DNA of 64,000 nt, taken from assembly GCA_963971305.1 (NCBI GenBank), contig OZ020307.1:54309702-54373701 (forward strand). Direction: 5' to 3'. Position numbers and translations under genes: made by a program. Numbering within the stretch: the stretch's first letter is position 1; every line of letters begins with the position of its first letter. The notes beneath the pieces were generated by a model, which saw only the letters and a list, made by a program, of their open reading frames with translations, was not told where the DNA came from and searched no databases. Shown one piece after another: positions 11,525-23,790 of the stretch. The DNA is from Arcuatula senhousia (Eukaryota > Mollusca > Bivalvia > Mytilida > Mytilidae).

Positions 11525-13808
11525 TGTAACATACTAGTTTTTCCCCCTACTCATCTTTCCCCCCGGAAAAATCAGTATATACTGAGATTTCCCCCCGGAA
11601 ATATCAGTATATACTGAATCTTCCCCCCTTAAATTTGGGTAGGAAAAATGAGTATATACTAGATTTTCCCCTTTTCGCAAATCCATACTGATCTTTCCCC
11701 CTTCATATTAAGGTTTCGTTTAGTCTTGCTTGATTTAATGCTATAATTTTTATCACTATGGCAATGCTACACTTCTAATAATACACTTTGAGAAAAAAAA
11801 ACTTGATCTTTTTGCAAGAATTGTTTTTAAAATTCATTTTATTTTTTCAAAATTGTCTTAACCCTAAGGTTCTTCCTACCCTAGACATAGGTTGATTATC
11901 TTAGTAATAATTTGGTTCCCCAGTTTGGTATTTTTTGTTTTACTGTTCTATGCTCTTCATATTCATATAGTGTTTGGCATTTTCAATATTTTTGGTAGAG
12001 CGCCTCTGATGAGTCTTAAATAGACGAAACGCGCGTCAGGCGTAGCAAAATTTATTGTCTGGAACTTTGTTGTAATTTGTATTCCTTAATATTTGGTTTA
12101 AACTTCAAAATTGTCTAGATTCTTTTTGTTTCATAATGTGACATACTAGAAAAAACATAAACATCAATTTGAGTTAAAAAATATCAAAACAGGCATTGTA
12201 AACGAAGCTTTCAGGAATTAACTACAAGAACAGATTTTTTTGTCTCACCCAAGAGTAAAACATTCTACGTCAGTTTGTTAAACAGGAAACAGATAAGCGA
12301 CAGTCCTGAAAACGCATCCCACCATTTGAGTCTCCTACCTAAAGCTGAATACCAAATATTTAAAGCCTGCAAATAACAGTTACTGAATAAATAAACTGTG
12401 ACGAACGCACAAACGAACGGACGCCGGTGCATTTCTATGGTCACGGTCCAAGTTATTGGGATACTCGAAACAATTTTATTTGTGCAATTGCTTTAATTTG
12501 TAGAAGTGGTTCAACAGTAATATTATAGCATTTAAGGCTCTCTTTTAACTTTGTTGTCATTTGTATTTCGAACACACGTGAAGGTTAGCACTGCTGGTGG
12601 AGTTTTAATTCCCCGAGGTTAGCCCGCTCCGGCACCAACACTTTTGAGTTGGAGAAAACATCAAAGCTTTAAATTATCCGTCTAAATTTCAAAATTGTCT
12701 AAACCCTAAGGTTATTCCTACCCCAGACATAGGTTGATTATCTTAGTAATAATTTGGTTCCCCAGTTTGGTATTTTTGGTTTTACTGTTCTATGCTCTTC
12801 ATATTCATATAGTGTTTGGCATTTTCAATATTTTTGGTAGAGCACCTCTGATGAGTCTTGAATAGACGAAACGCACGTCAGGCGTAGCAAAATTTGTTGT
12901 CTGGAACTTTGTTGTCATTTGTATTTCGAACACACGTGAAGGTTAGCACTGCTGGTGGAGTTTTAATTCCCCGAGGTTAGCCCGCTCCGGCACCAACACT
13001 TTTGAGTTGGAGAAAACATCAAAGCTTTAAATTATCCGTCTAAATTTCAAAATTGTCTAAACCCTAAGGTTCTTCCTACCCCAGACATAGGTTGATTATC
13101 TTAGTAATAATTTGGTTCCCCAGTTTGGTATTTTTGGTTTTATTGTTCTATGCTCTTCATATTCATATAGTGTTTGGCATTTTCAATATTTTTGGTAGAG
13201 CGCCTCTGATGAGTCTTGAATAGACGAAACGCACGTCAGGCGTAGCAAAATTTATTGTCTGGAATTTTGTTGTCATTTGTATTTTGAGATGATCATGAAT
13301 AGGTTGATAGATAGTCATTTCTCTGTGTCACGTTGACTACGATATTAACCATAAAATGTATAAGGAATATTCCAAATAGACTGAACATTTTGTTATGAAC
13401 ACTGAAATCCTCACGGAATCTAAGCACAAACACTAAAGATGTCCCTTCTCAAATCTTTGTAAACATCTATGATATCACATCCGCAATATATATAACAATA
13501 AAAAAAGGTTACTCTTAAACTAAAATTCATTGTAAGTAATTATCTTAAAGATATTGAAAGTCTCACCTAGCTATTTCACAGTTTATAATAGTGCAACGGT
13601 CTTGAATACTGGGGGAAAGACTAGTATGGCGGAAAAATGAGTATGTGTTTACACATACCAGATTTTCCCCTGGGAGAAAACGTAGTATATACTCATTTTT
13701 CCCCGGGGGAAAATCTAGTATATACTAGATCTTCCGGGGGGAAAGCTCAGTATATACTCATTTTTCCGGGGGGAAATTCTAGTATGGGGGAAAAACTAGT
13801 ATGTAACA
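11525..13808. mobile_element. 2.28-kb inverted-repeat element nested in tandem element, CCGG target duplication
   Basis: Left end TGTAACATACTAGTTTTTCC and right end are inverted repeats of about 23 bases with one mismatch. CCGG flanks both sides (11521-11524 and 13809-13812), and the surrounding repeat reads straight through if the element is removed. Both subterminal regions (11545-11700 and 13630-13800) carry GTATATAC or AGTATATACT palindromes alternating with C or G runs. The interior holds 2.7 copies of repeat R1. No transposase frame, so non-autonomous; superfamily unknown. Confidence 0.85.
11830..13290 (+). repeat. R1 repeat units, 358-bp period, inside the nested element
   Basis: CCTCTGATGAGTCTTRAATA occurs at 12003, 12845 and 13203; the last two are 358 bp apart. 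Complete units run from AACACACGTGAAGGTTAGCA through GCTCCGGCACCAACACTTTT and CTAGTTTGG-like text to TGTCTGGAACTTTGTTGTCA. The first copy is separated from the rest by about 460 bp of unrelated DNA (12083-12540). Confidence 0.8.
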
Positions 13809-14990
13809 CCGGTCCACAAATTTTTATGGGAGTTATGGCCCTTTGAACTTTGAAAATTCACTAAAATTTCAGTTTTCCGGACTTTTTTTTCTAAACGCTT
13901 ATAGATAATGAACTGATTTTTAGTATGTGAGTTTACCTTGATGAGTTACAGATCAAGGTCGAGTTTCGTGCTGGTCCACAATTTTTTATGGGAGTTATGG
14001 CCCTTTGAACTTTGAAAATTCACTAAAATTTCAGTTTTCCGCATTTTAAATTTTTAATATGTGAGTTTACCTTGATGAGTTACAGATCAAGTTTGAGTTT
14101 CGTGCCGGTCCACAAATTTTTATGGGAGTTATGGCCCTTTGAACTTTGAAAATTCACTAAAATTTCAGTTTTCCGGACTCTTTTTCTAAAAGCTTATAGA
14201 TAATGAACTGATTTTTGGTATGTGAGTTTACCTTGATGAGGTACAGATCAAGTTTGAGTTTCGTGCCGGTCCACAAATATTTATTGGAGTTATGGCCCTT
14301 TGAAACTTGAAAATTCATTAAAATTTCTGTTTTCCGCACTTTTTTCTAAACGCTTATAGAAAATGGACTGATTTTTGATATGTGAGTTTACCATGACGAG
14401 TTACAGATCAAGTTTGAGTTTCGTGCTGGTCCACAAATTTTTATGGGAGTTATGGCCCTTTGAACTTTGAAAATTCACTAAAATTTCAGTTTTCCGCACT
14501 TTTTTTTTAAACGCTTATAGATAGTGAACTGATTTTTAATATGTGAGTTTACCTTGATGAGTTACAGATCAAGTTTGAGTTTCGTGCCGGTCCACAATTT
14601 TTTATGGGAGTTATGGCCCTTTGAACTTTGAAAATTCACTAAAATTTCAGTTTTCCGGACATTTTTTCTAAAAGCTTATAGATAATGAACTGATTTTTGG
14701 TATGTGAGTTTACCTTGATGAGTTACAGATCAAGTTTGAGTTTCGTGCCGGTCCACAAATATTTATGGGAGTTATGGCCCTTTGAAACTTGAAAATTCAT
14801 TAAAATTTCTGTTTTCCACACTTTTTTCTAAACGCTTATAGATAATGGACTGATTTTTGATATGTGAGTTTACCATGATGAGTTACAGATCAAGTTTGAG
14901 TTTAATGCCGGTCCACAATTTTTATGGGAGTGGGCCCTTGGAGATGGCTATCATCTCCCTGGTATCTAGTTTCCGCTGTTTTTAGACGAT

Positions 14991-15239
14991 TAAAAAAAAT
15001 CCAACAAAAGTATAAAGTTTTCCATTTATTATGCTAGATATTTAAAAGATTTTATATAATAGGTTATATTGGTAAGTTTACTACAAAAATTTATGCAAAA
15101 ATGTTTTACCGTCAAAAATTTTAACTTGATAATAAAAGGAAAACAATTTAAGATTTATCATATTGCATTTTTCCTACGTGTAAAATTAGGCTAAACGATG
15201 TCATTAAATTGACAAAACTGCTTATATTATCACAAAGGT
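14991..15239. other. AT-rich intergenic DNA
   Basis: Nothing recognised. Confidence 0.4.
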
Positions 15240-15540
15240 GTATTTATGTTCCAATGCACTAGGGGATATGCTCCTATATACTTGTCCTCCTTATTCGACA
15301 AGTCATCAGACATCTCCTCTTATTCACTAAGATCCGTTGAGTCTCGCAATTTATTTGTTCCTAGACTAAATTCTAACTTTATGAAGAAAACTTTTCATTA
15401 TTCTGGAATTATATATAATGGAATACTCTTCCTCAACCCTTATCCCATAAAGAGATCATTTCCTCCCCGCTAAGTGTCGTCCCAGAATGTTACATGATTT
15501 ATTATTTGTACAAATATTTTAAAAATTGAATTTTTAGTAA
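15240..15540 (+). pseudogene. LINE reverse-transcriptase C-terminal fragment
   Basis: The frame from 15246 reads MFQCTRGYAPIYLSSLFDKS, SYSLRS, RLNSNFMKKTFHYSG. This matches the usual end of animal non-LTR ORF2 proteins (MFKxxxGLAPxYLxxLF...YxLR...FxKRSFSYSGAxLWNSLP). Near 15410 the frame shifts: a neighbouring frame gives WNTLPQPLSHKEI. A decayed fragment. Confidence 0.75.
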
Positions 15541-17830
15541 GTAGTTATTGATCCCAGATATTTTAACAACAACTTCCTCAAGTGCATATGATTTGGATTG
15601 GGTGGGTCAGACTTTGCTACTACCTAATTCTTTTTTTAAAAATTCCCTCTTTACGTTTCACTTAGCTGGTCGAGCACATGGATGTATTCTTAAAAGGTAT
15701 ATAGATTTTCGATGCTTGCCAAAAAGGCAGGGCCTTAATCATATTATTAATAAAAAGTAAAATTTATACAGTTTCACCAGTTTAAGCATTGTATATTGTA
15801 AAATCCAAGAAGGAATATTTTAGGAAGTCGACAGTACAATTGCTATTTCTAGCTGGGTGTGAGATACTGTCAAAGTTGAATGAATGTTCTAATTTTAGAA
15901 AGGGGGATTTACAAATAAATATAGATTATTATATAATCAATATTGCCGAGGAATGTGTCATAATCTCTTTATCACCACATTTCCACATAAATCTTACTAG
16001 AGATAATCGGACAAGAGCCGTATCGTGAGTAATGTTGACATAAAGCCGTTAACCGGTTACGTTCTAATGTCAATTAGTCGGGCATAAATTCTTGTTATCT
16101 CCCTTTTAATTATAATACCTTATATGGCTAAACTGTCATGACTGTGAACACTGTTCACGACATATCCAACTATAGCGGTCATCACGTGACCTGATAAATA
16201 AAATCGATATTTATGAAGGACTTCATTTGGTCAGTGTTAAATGCATAGGATTTGCCTAAAATTATCAAATTAAAAGAATATTTTAAATTGTTTTTACTAG
16301 TCGGACGTTTATTAAGATAGAGAAGACAAAGAGGAATCCAGCTATCTAAATTTCGATAGTTAAGCTGTTGGTTTATGCCCTTCCAAATTAGATTTAAGAT
16401 TCTTAACAATAGCCTATTGTGTATTGTTAGATTTAGTGCAATATTGAACGAGAACCACAACTTTAAAATCAAAATTCTTCTTTGCCGTAAACAGTATTGA
16501 CTAGTCGGACGTCCAAACCAACAGACCAAGTATCATACATCACGGATTTTCGACTTTTGAAACTTTAATTTATTATTTTCATCCCTCCAAATTCATTTGA
16601 AATTGCCAATTTAATCCTTCTAAATTCATTTGAAATTGGCCATTTTCACGTGTTTATTCTCTTAGCCTCTGTGTATATTCACAAGTTTAGTAATTCATAT
16701 TTTTTACTTTTATAGACGCGTATTTTATTGTTACTGTATAATATATCAATTATATAATCTGTTATCTTTTGTCTCTTGGTTGCTTGTTTTCACCTTCAAA
16801 ATTGTATACTTTTGGACCTTATCTACCTTCACAAGTAGTTCAAAGGTAGTTCAGACAGACATGCTAATTCTTTCAATCTGGAAAACTTTGATCGTTCAGC
16901 CACACACGTTTATGAAGCTTTGTAGACATGTAGAATAAAGTTACTAGTATAAATTATTAAGATAATTTTTTTAAGGTGTAAGATTTACCCCCTTCAGTTT
17001 GCGTGAAACTTAATTACCTCAGCTGCATGTAATAATTTAAAATAACAATTAGCATGTTCATTGTATATCATAATTGTAATTAGCACATGATCTTTTAATT
17101 TAAAGCTACCCTTGCGTATGATTGTACATGAATAATACATGTCCATAAATGGAAACTTTATAAAAATAATTTTTTAACATACTAATGGGCATACTAACTA
17201 AAATTTTACAAAACTATATAGTTACGTTTTATTTTCAATATTTTATAATTTTTAAAAATATGTGTTTATTTGTTTTTTTAATCATTGAAATTAAAATGAT
17301 AACTAGCATGACTAGTAAACATGCAATATTGTTTTATTTGTACCCAAGCGTCTAAACCACAAAGCGTTAATTGACAAGAGTTATCGAACATAATAATGAC
17401 CGATATAGTTGCATATGAAACATTTAAGAAGGAAGAAAAAAGGGGGAGGTCCAAGCAAATATTTTGTTTTCGGTTTATACTTTTAGTAATTTCGGAGTTT
17501 TCCCAGAATATTGGACTTTTTCTACTTTTTTATCAAAACTTGATCAGCCGTTAACATCTCCGACCCCATCTGTTAAATAGGGTGTGGGGCAATAATGTGC
17601 AGTACAAAAACAAATCATATTGACCGCCCTCGAAGATTCATCATTTTATTACCTAGAAGTAAAAATCTTACTGATGCAGTTTTTCTTCAATCGGCATTTG
17701 TAAAACATCCAATCCGAATTCCGTCGATGTTTTGTATCCCTATTTTACACGTTCAAATAAAAATTAATTCAAATAGTAATTTCATGTCAAAAATTTTAAT
17801 CGGGAACATTTAAAATATATTTAAAGTTTC
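15541..17830. other. AT-rich intergenic DNA with one small insertion
   Basis: Apart from the segment flanked by 13-bp direct repeats (16296-16512), no gene or known repeat is visible. Open frames of 60-80 codons at 15548-16028 and 17595-17813 have no recognised motif. Confidence 0.4.
16296..16512. mobile_element. 191-bp insertion flanked by 13-bp direct repeats
   Basis: ACTAGTCGGACGT occurs at 16296-16308 and again at 16500-16512, enclosing 191 bp (16309-16499). The flanks look like a target duplication of retroposed or transposed DNA. The insert has no terminal inverted repeat and no recognised identity. Confidence 0.5.
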
Positions 17831-17985
17831 TGCTGTGGCAGATCCAGAAACAGGATGTTCCGTCGGGGGGGGGGGGGGGGTGTCGAAACACACCCTATCC
17901 TTTGAAAATTTTATAATATGTTTGTGCAGATTTTAGGCAAAAATGGCCTGGAATCCTCTTTAGTTGACAATAGGCAGACCCCCTT
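17831..17985 (+). repeat. Dispersed repeat start with poly-G tract
   Basis: GCTGTGGCAGATCCAGAAA is followed by a run of about 14 G near 17866-17880. The same opening (GCTGTGGCGGATCCAGAAA) and a G run occur at 29626-29755. Confidence 0.55.
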
Positions 17986-18157
17986 CAAAATTTATATGCA
18001 TCTTATTTAGACCATGGGCCAATTGCAGAACCGCGAGCAGTGCCAAATGGCCTCGTTGAAGGCTGCTGGCGGTTGTCCATTGTGGTTTTTCTAAATTGCC
18101 GTTTAATTGTGGGTTGTGTCGCGTACACTTATTCCACATCTCTTTATTTTCTATTAT
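17986..18157 (+). repeat. Retroelement RT-A, 3' end only (copy 4)
   Basis: Near-identical to the last ~170 bases of the 3' region of RT-A, here on the + strand: from ATATGCATCTTATTTAGACC to CTCTTTATTTTCTATT. Extreme 5' truncation. Confidence 0.85.
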
Positions 18158-20095
18158 GTACCAAGCCAGGACCATTGTAAAAGTTTTTATGGTATTTTTA
18201 CCTTGTTGGACAATGAGATTGATCCTCCAAGCTCGGTAATTTTGCTATTACCTTTATTCATCTAGCTAAGATCATCACACTAACCCAACATAATTTCTCT
18301 ACCAATTGCAGTTGCTGAGATTTAGACCTAAACCAAAACCTAATCCAGAGTCGTTCATGTGGAAAGTGTAGGTCAAGGTGACCCAATTTTGGTACGGATG
18401 TTGGTTACTGTCCAAAATGTACCCACTGACCCAATATCATCGCTCTATCACTTGCAGTTGCAACAAACATAAAACATTTGCTACGACTGACGCAAGGTTT
18501 GTCTCATCATTACCACTGTAACCAAAAAGAAAAAAAAGCCGAACACTATATATAAAGAACATAGAACGATGAAACAAAAGAAACAAGAAATGTGTGACCC
18601 AATGCTCACCAGTAATACTCCCGCTTTCACAACTACTACTAGTATGCAATGTGTTTAATATCAAGTTTACAACAAACAGGAAGTAAATGTTCGATGGATC
18701 CAAAAATGTATCAATACATCATGTCAATACCAAGTTTGTTACCAATTATCAGCAACCTAGGAGTTGCTAAGTTTCATGTAAGTGAATGAAATGTGCGACA
18801 GTTTTTTGTTTTAATTTTCGGTTAACAGGAAGTAGAATTATTGATGAAAGGATATGGAGTAAATAAACATGACACTACAACACATATGTCGACTCCAACT
18901 GCAATTTATTAAGAAGTCCGATGGATCAAAAAAGTATCCCACAATACATCATATCCATAAAGCTTGTTTCCAAATATCAGCAACCTAGGGATAATAGTTG
19001 CCAAGCCAAGTTTAATGTAAATTAAAAGCTGGGCAGAATTAATTTTGTGTGACGGAAAATATAAAGTCTTCGATAAACAGGAATTAAATGTCCGATAAAT
19101 CCAAAAACGTTTTCTCAATACACCATGCCATAAAAAGCTTGTTTCCAAATATCAGCAGGGGGGGGGGGGTTATGGTAAAATTTGAAATAAAAAAGCAGTA
19201 TGCCAACAACAATCAGAAAATAAAAATGCAGGACAACGCTTTGATATAAAAAAGGGCAGAATGATTTTAAAATTCAAAAATAGCTCGCAAAACATCCAGG
19301 CTTTGATTGTTCAGATAATAATTAGCTGTATGAACAAGGGGTTGCACTAAGTCGTACTAAGCATACCCCAACTCGACCATTCAGAAAACAGGAAGTAGAT
19401 GACCGACTGACCTGGAAAGGGAAGGCACGGTACGACTCATCATATACTAAAGCTATATACCAAATTTGAAATTAATCCCAAGTATGTAGAAGCCGAGAAA
19501 TCTGTTACGAAAAATTGTCTATTTTTGACCCATAAAAAGTCTAAGTCGGCTCTGAAAACAGGAAGTGGATGAAAGACTGATCTGGAAAGGGGAGGCACGG
19601 TATAACTAATCATGCTGAAGCTGTGCACCAAATTTGAAACCAATCCATCCGGTAGAAGCCGAGAAAACTGTAACGAAAAATTTCACATTTAATTTTTTTT
19701 TACCCTAAAAAGTCTAAGTCGGCTCGGAAAACAGAAAGTAGATGATGGACTGATCTGGAAAGGGGAGGCACGGTATAACTCATTATGTTGAAGCTGTGTA
19801 CCAAATTTGAAACAAATCTATCCAGTTGAAGCTGAGAAAACTGTTACGAAAAATTTCACATTTCAATTTTTTTTACCCTAAAAAAGTCTAAGTCGGCTCA
19901 AAAAACAAAACGTAGATTATGGACTGAACTGGAAAGAGGAGGTATGGTATAACTCATCAAGCTGAAGCTGTGTACCAAATTTAAAACCAATTCATCAAGT
20001 AGAAGCAGAGAAATTGAACCGGACGGACAGACGGACGGACGGACAAGGCGATTGCAATATAGCCCCCTCTCTTACGAGTGGGGGTATAAAAACAT
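18158..20095. repeat. Degenerate tandem repeat element, ~172-bp units at the right end
   Basis: From 18675 to 19170 loosely repeated blocks contain CAGGAAGTAAATGTTCGAT-like, ATCCAAAAA and TATCAGCAACCTAGG text. From 19380 the units become clear: AACAGGAAGTAGATGA and GGAAAGGGGAGGCACGGTAT recur every ~172 bp at about 19385, 19558, 19728 and 19902. The right end carries GGACGGACAGACGGACGGAC then GAGTGGGGGTATAAA. A G run lies near 19157. Older part of a CCGTCCG-type element. Confidence 0.7.
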
Positions 20096-20777
20096 ATCAA
20101 TAACCCCATTAACCCTATAAAAATCGAATGATCGCTCTCTTAATTGTACGAATAGGTGCTTAAGATTTTATTAAATTCATACCAGATGTTATTCAAATTC
20201 CACTTTGATGCATAGGAAGAGGTTATTTGGACAGTCTAAGAGACAATTATCTACAAATGTACATGTAGCTACTGTTTAACTTATTTTTTTGTAAAAAAAC
20301 CCCTCTTCTATACAAATGTTCAGTACTTACAATCCAGTTTACTATCCGTGGGGTTTTTGATACCAAATTCCAACAAAAAAGTAATACATATATGTTTGAC
20401 AAAAACTAGCAGATGAACGCTCAATCCGCAACAAAGTAAGTTACTCTGCAATAAATTTTATTCATTAAAACAGTGGAAAATTTTTAAAAAATTGATAAAA
20501 AAATCTCCAGAATAAAAGATGGGAAGCCTGGTTGAATATCTTTAAAACAAAAGTTTAAACGGAGGAATCGCTAAATTATAAGATGTATGTTCTATTTTTT
20601 AATTTTACATATTTATACCCGCCCCCACCAAATGATGATAATAATAAAATGATACTAATGATAAAGATAAAGAATTAAAAAAATTAATTGATATAAAAAT
20701 TTATAATAATATATAAAATAAATAATAAATAAACAACGATAAACGAGAGTTCCTATGCATAATACCATAGATGTATA
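20096..20777. other. AT-rich DNA, partly simple sequence
   Basis: 20630-20740 is almost pure A/T with ATAATAAA-like runs. Nothing else recognised. Confidence 0.4.
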
Positions 20778-21937
20778 ATATATATGTTACAGTAAATATG
20801 TGTAAATAGTAAATACACGTATTTACTGAAATTTAGTAAATACGTGAATTTACTAAGGCACCCAGTAAATACGTGTATTTACTAAAAATGGTCAGTAAAT
20901 ACATGAATTTCCTAAACTTTTGAAGAGATTTTACACGTTTTTACTGATACTTATTTTGGAAGATAAAACTTTGTACATTATAATTTTCTGTGTCAAGTTT
21001 GTTATAAAGTTAAAACAAAAACAATGTTTTTACTATTTTTCACCAATTTGACATGTTTGTGAATTGTACATTTTTTAAACATTTTCAATTCTGTTACATA
21101 TTATATATAGCTTTATGGTTGATAGCTCCGTGTGGTGCCCGGATAGGGAATAGGTCCCCAGCAGAGCCTAGCTTGTCGTAAGAGGGGACTAAGGTTCTAG
21201 GTATTCTGACATCGGGTTAGTGCTCAGCTCACAGAGCGACCAAGTGTGTACCCTAGGTGACTGAATAGGGTTACCCTCGTCCGCAGCGGTTATCAGTTCT
21301 ATAATACGGAAAGCGTGACCATAGTGGACCAACGTTTGTGGAGAGTGTCACGCTTATTCATGCACATAAAATATCCCTTTGTGGACTGCCAAGTTGTGCA
21401 TCATATAGGCTAAATTTTTCGCCCATTTTCATGTGGTCTTCAAAATTTATTGTTCCTATGTTTCCCACCCCAACCCCATATGTCTCATCATCATTTCATG
21501 TTCATTTTATCATTTATTTGCATGTTCATCGCCTTTAAAAAACCTATCTAGTATTGCAAGGACGTAAAACACCAACTCACTCACTCATATAAATAATGAC
21601 CATAACGTACATGGAGTATGCATAACCGTTTTGTTTCTAACCTGATTATGATAACGTAAATTGTAAATTTATTGATAAACTTAGTGCTGCTGCGCATTAT
21701 TAGGGATGTTCACTACCATTTTACTTGAAAAAAAGGGTTTCACAAAGCTTAACTATAAAATATATTTAGTATTGAATAACAAAAAGCTTGTAAAATCTTA
21801 TTTGGCCCTTAATAAATGTTAAGCATGAACAAAATTTGATGTATTTCCTAAATCGCCCAGTAAATACATGAATTTACTGACATCTTTAGGAAATTCACGT
21901 ATTTACTGATTACACGAATTTACTGTAACATATATAT
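20778..21937. mobile_element. 1.16-kb inverted-repeat element built of AGTAAATAC hairpins
   Basis: Perfect 20-bp terminal inverted repeats: ATATATATGTTACAGTAAAT at 20778-20797 and its complement at 21918-21937, with weaker similarity extending outward. Both subterminal regions hold repeated AGTAAATAC...GTATTTACT arms (20797-20930 and 21855-21925). A SINE-like repeat (21113-21585) lies inside. No transposase frame. Confidence 0.75.
21113..21585 (+). repeat. SINE-like repeat S2, copy 1, (ACTC)n tail
   Basis: Contains GCAGAGCCTAGCTTGTCGTA, AGTGCTCAGCTCACAGAGCG, GTGTGTACCC and ends GTAAAACACCAACTCACTCA. A second copy is at 42985-43830. The tail is a common 3' end of molluscan short interspersed repeats. 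A 66-codon frame inside is not meaningful. Confidence 0.7.
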
Positions 21938-22936
21938 GGGTTATGCATCTATGATTATAATACATGTTCAAATCTAGTGCGGATCGACACCTGGCATAAG
22001 GGAGGTAATGATTATGTCGTTTTTATACTTCTTAGGGCAACTTAATGATACGTAGGTACGTACGTCGCTTCTCCGATTATCTCTAATATTAAAACGGTAG
22101 ATTTTACCTAATTCAATTGAACCTTTAAAACATGATTTCATATTTATTTCACCATAATTAGTTTTTTCCAAATAATTTTAAATGTCTTTCTTATATGGCT
22201 TTTAATTATTTGAACAATCTTAAATTAATTACAGGTAAATTTTAAGGGCTGAGTTAATGACGTAATATGAGCACGCTAGGCCTTGATATGGATGCCATAT
22301 TGCTCACTTTTGAGCACGGGAGGTCTGATAGGGATGTCAATTTGCCCACATTTTAATTTGACATGGATATAAGATTTTTGGTTACAAATATGGCCTAAAC
22401 ACTTTTGGTTGTTGGGCAAATTCACACATATAAACGCTAAATATGTGATAATTTTTATTTGATTCAAATAGTATAGTGGTACAATTTTTTGTTTGTATAA
22501 ATTTTATTTTGATATTTTGCATTCCCGATTTCTATATGCTAACAAGACATGAACACTTCAGACAGTTGTTTACAACCAATACCAAAGCTTGAGATACGAT
22601 ACAATCATTTTAACCTCAAGAAAATGCATCTCATTTATTGTTTCATTTAGAAAATATATTTCAATCGGTTTAATGGGTATAAAAGTCTTTTAAGATATAT
22701 ATTCTGTTTTGTATTGCTGTTACGATGTTTACTCGGAAGATATGGTTATTAGGTTGAAGTCAATGAAGAAGTCTGATTCTGCTGTTACTGGTTTACGGCC
22801 AGTGGGACCAGTTCACATAGTATATAAAGGCCCGAAAATCAGCTATCACTGTTATTCTTGATCGAGACTCCGAAGAGTGAAGATCGCCAGGTTAGTTGAA
22901 TAAATAATTTAGAAGATACGGAAACGGTTTCAATTA
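21938..22936. other. AT-rich intergenic DNA
   Basis: No gene or repeat recognised. Confidence 0.4.
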
Positions 22937-23545
22937 GAAAATAAAGAGATGTGGAATAAGTGTACGCGACACAGCCCACAATTAAACGGCAATTTAGAAA
23001 AACCACAATGGACAACCGCCAGCAGCCTTCAACGAGGCCATTTGGCACTGCTCGCGGTTATGCAATTGACCCATGGTCTAAATAAGATGCATATAATTCA
23101 AATCCAGCCCTGAAATAGTCACAGATAGACCCCCTTCTTAAACAAGGAACAGAAAACATCAAAAAGACAAGTACAAACGAAAGCTTTGTCAAGGATTCCT
23201 GGCTTAGGACAGGCACATGTAATATGTGGCGGGGTTAAACTAGTTTTTTGGGCCCAACCTTCCCCCTATCAATATTCCTAGACAAAGCACAAAAACTAAA
23301 CACACAATAAAAATCAAATCGATCAAAGTCCAATTCTACTAGAGAGAACCTAAGACAAAAAACAAGAACAAACAAAAGGACGGTAAAGGAACTCTCTATA
23401 GAACACTCGCTGTTACTGACAGCTAGCTGAGAATCATCAATCGACTGATGTAAAAAAATCAAACGTATCGATTTTAAATCCGACACAACACTTCAAGCAA
23501 TAATGATTTAGTGAAGTGTCATCACACAAAACCGACACGCATGAT
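22937..23545 (-). mobile_element. RT-A retroelement, 3' region only (copy 2)
   Basis: Close copy of 8465-9065 (a handful of differences by eye), ending left at the same ...CTTTATTTTCTA terminus. Truncated on the right at about 23545, before any RT codons. Contains the same 83-codon frame at 23486-23235. Confidence 0.85.
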
Positions 23546-23554
23546 TTTATTATT

Positions 23555-23790
23555 AAAGTAGTTTATGCATCATTGTGGTTTGATGCCCGTATAGCGGATA
23601 TATTAGGTTTTATGCATCGTTGTGGTTTGATGCCCGTATAGCGGATATATTAGGTTTTATGCATCGTTGTGGTTTGATGCCCGTATAGCGGATATATTAG
23701 GTTTTATGCAACATTGTGGTTTGATGCCCGTATAGTACGGATATGTATAGTGGATATATTAGATTTAATGCATCATAGAGGTTTGTTTCT
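23555..23790. repeat. 47-bp minisatellite, 4+ units
   Basis: TTTGATGCCCGTATAGCGGA starts at 23579, 23626, 23673 and 23720, exactly 47 bp apart. The fourth unit has an internal expansion of about 15 bp and a fifth is degenerate. It begins about 10 bp from the truncated end of the retroelement copy on its left. Confidence 0.9.

Larger units (their letters stand above)
11025..14990. repeat. ~160-bp tandem-repeat element, interrupted at 11525-13808
   Basis: Begins GGGCCCCGCAACTTTGTTGC and a CCGTCCGTCC stretch, then carries about ten units containing CAGTTTTCCG, AACGCTTATAGATAATGAAC, GATGAGTTACAGATCAAG and GGAGTTATGGCCCTTTGAAC. Units occupy 11097-11525 and 13809-14935; the split falls inside one unit. 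The right end reads GGGCCCTTGGAGATGGCTAT. Diverged relatives occur at 29540-29600 and 30050-30335. No coding capacity seen. Confidence 0.85.

Noticed and set aside
13637..13846. 69-codon open frame with repeated FPLGENVVYT-like blocks
   Set aside because: It is a translation of the palindromic subterminal repeats of the nested element and crosses its right boundary.
23555..23790. CRISPR-like array
   Set aside because: The 47-bp units are contiguous with no spacers, in a eukaryotic genome; it is a minisatellite.
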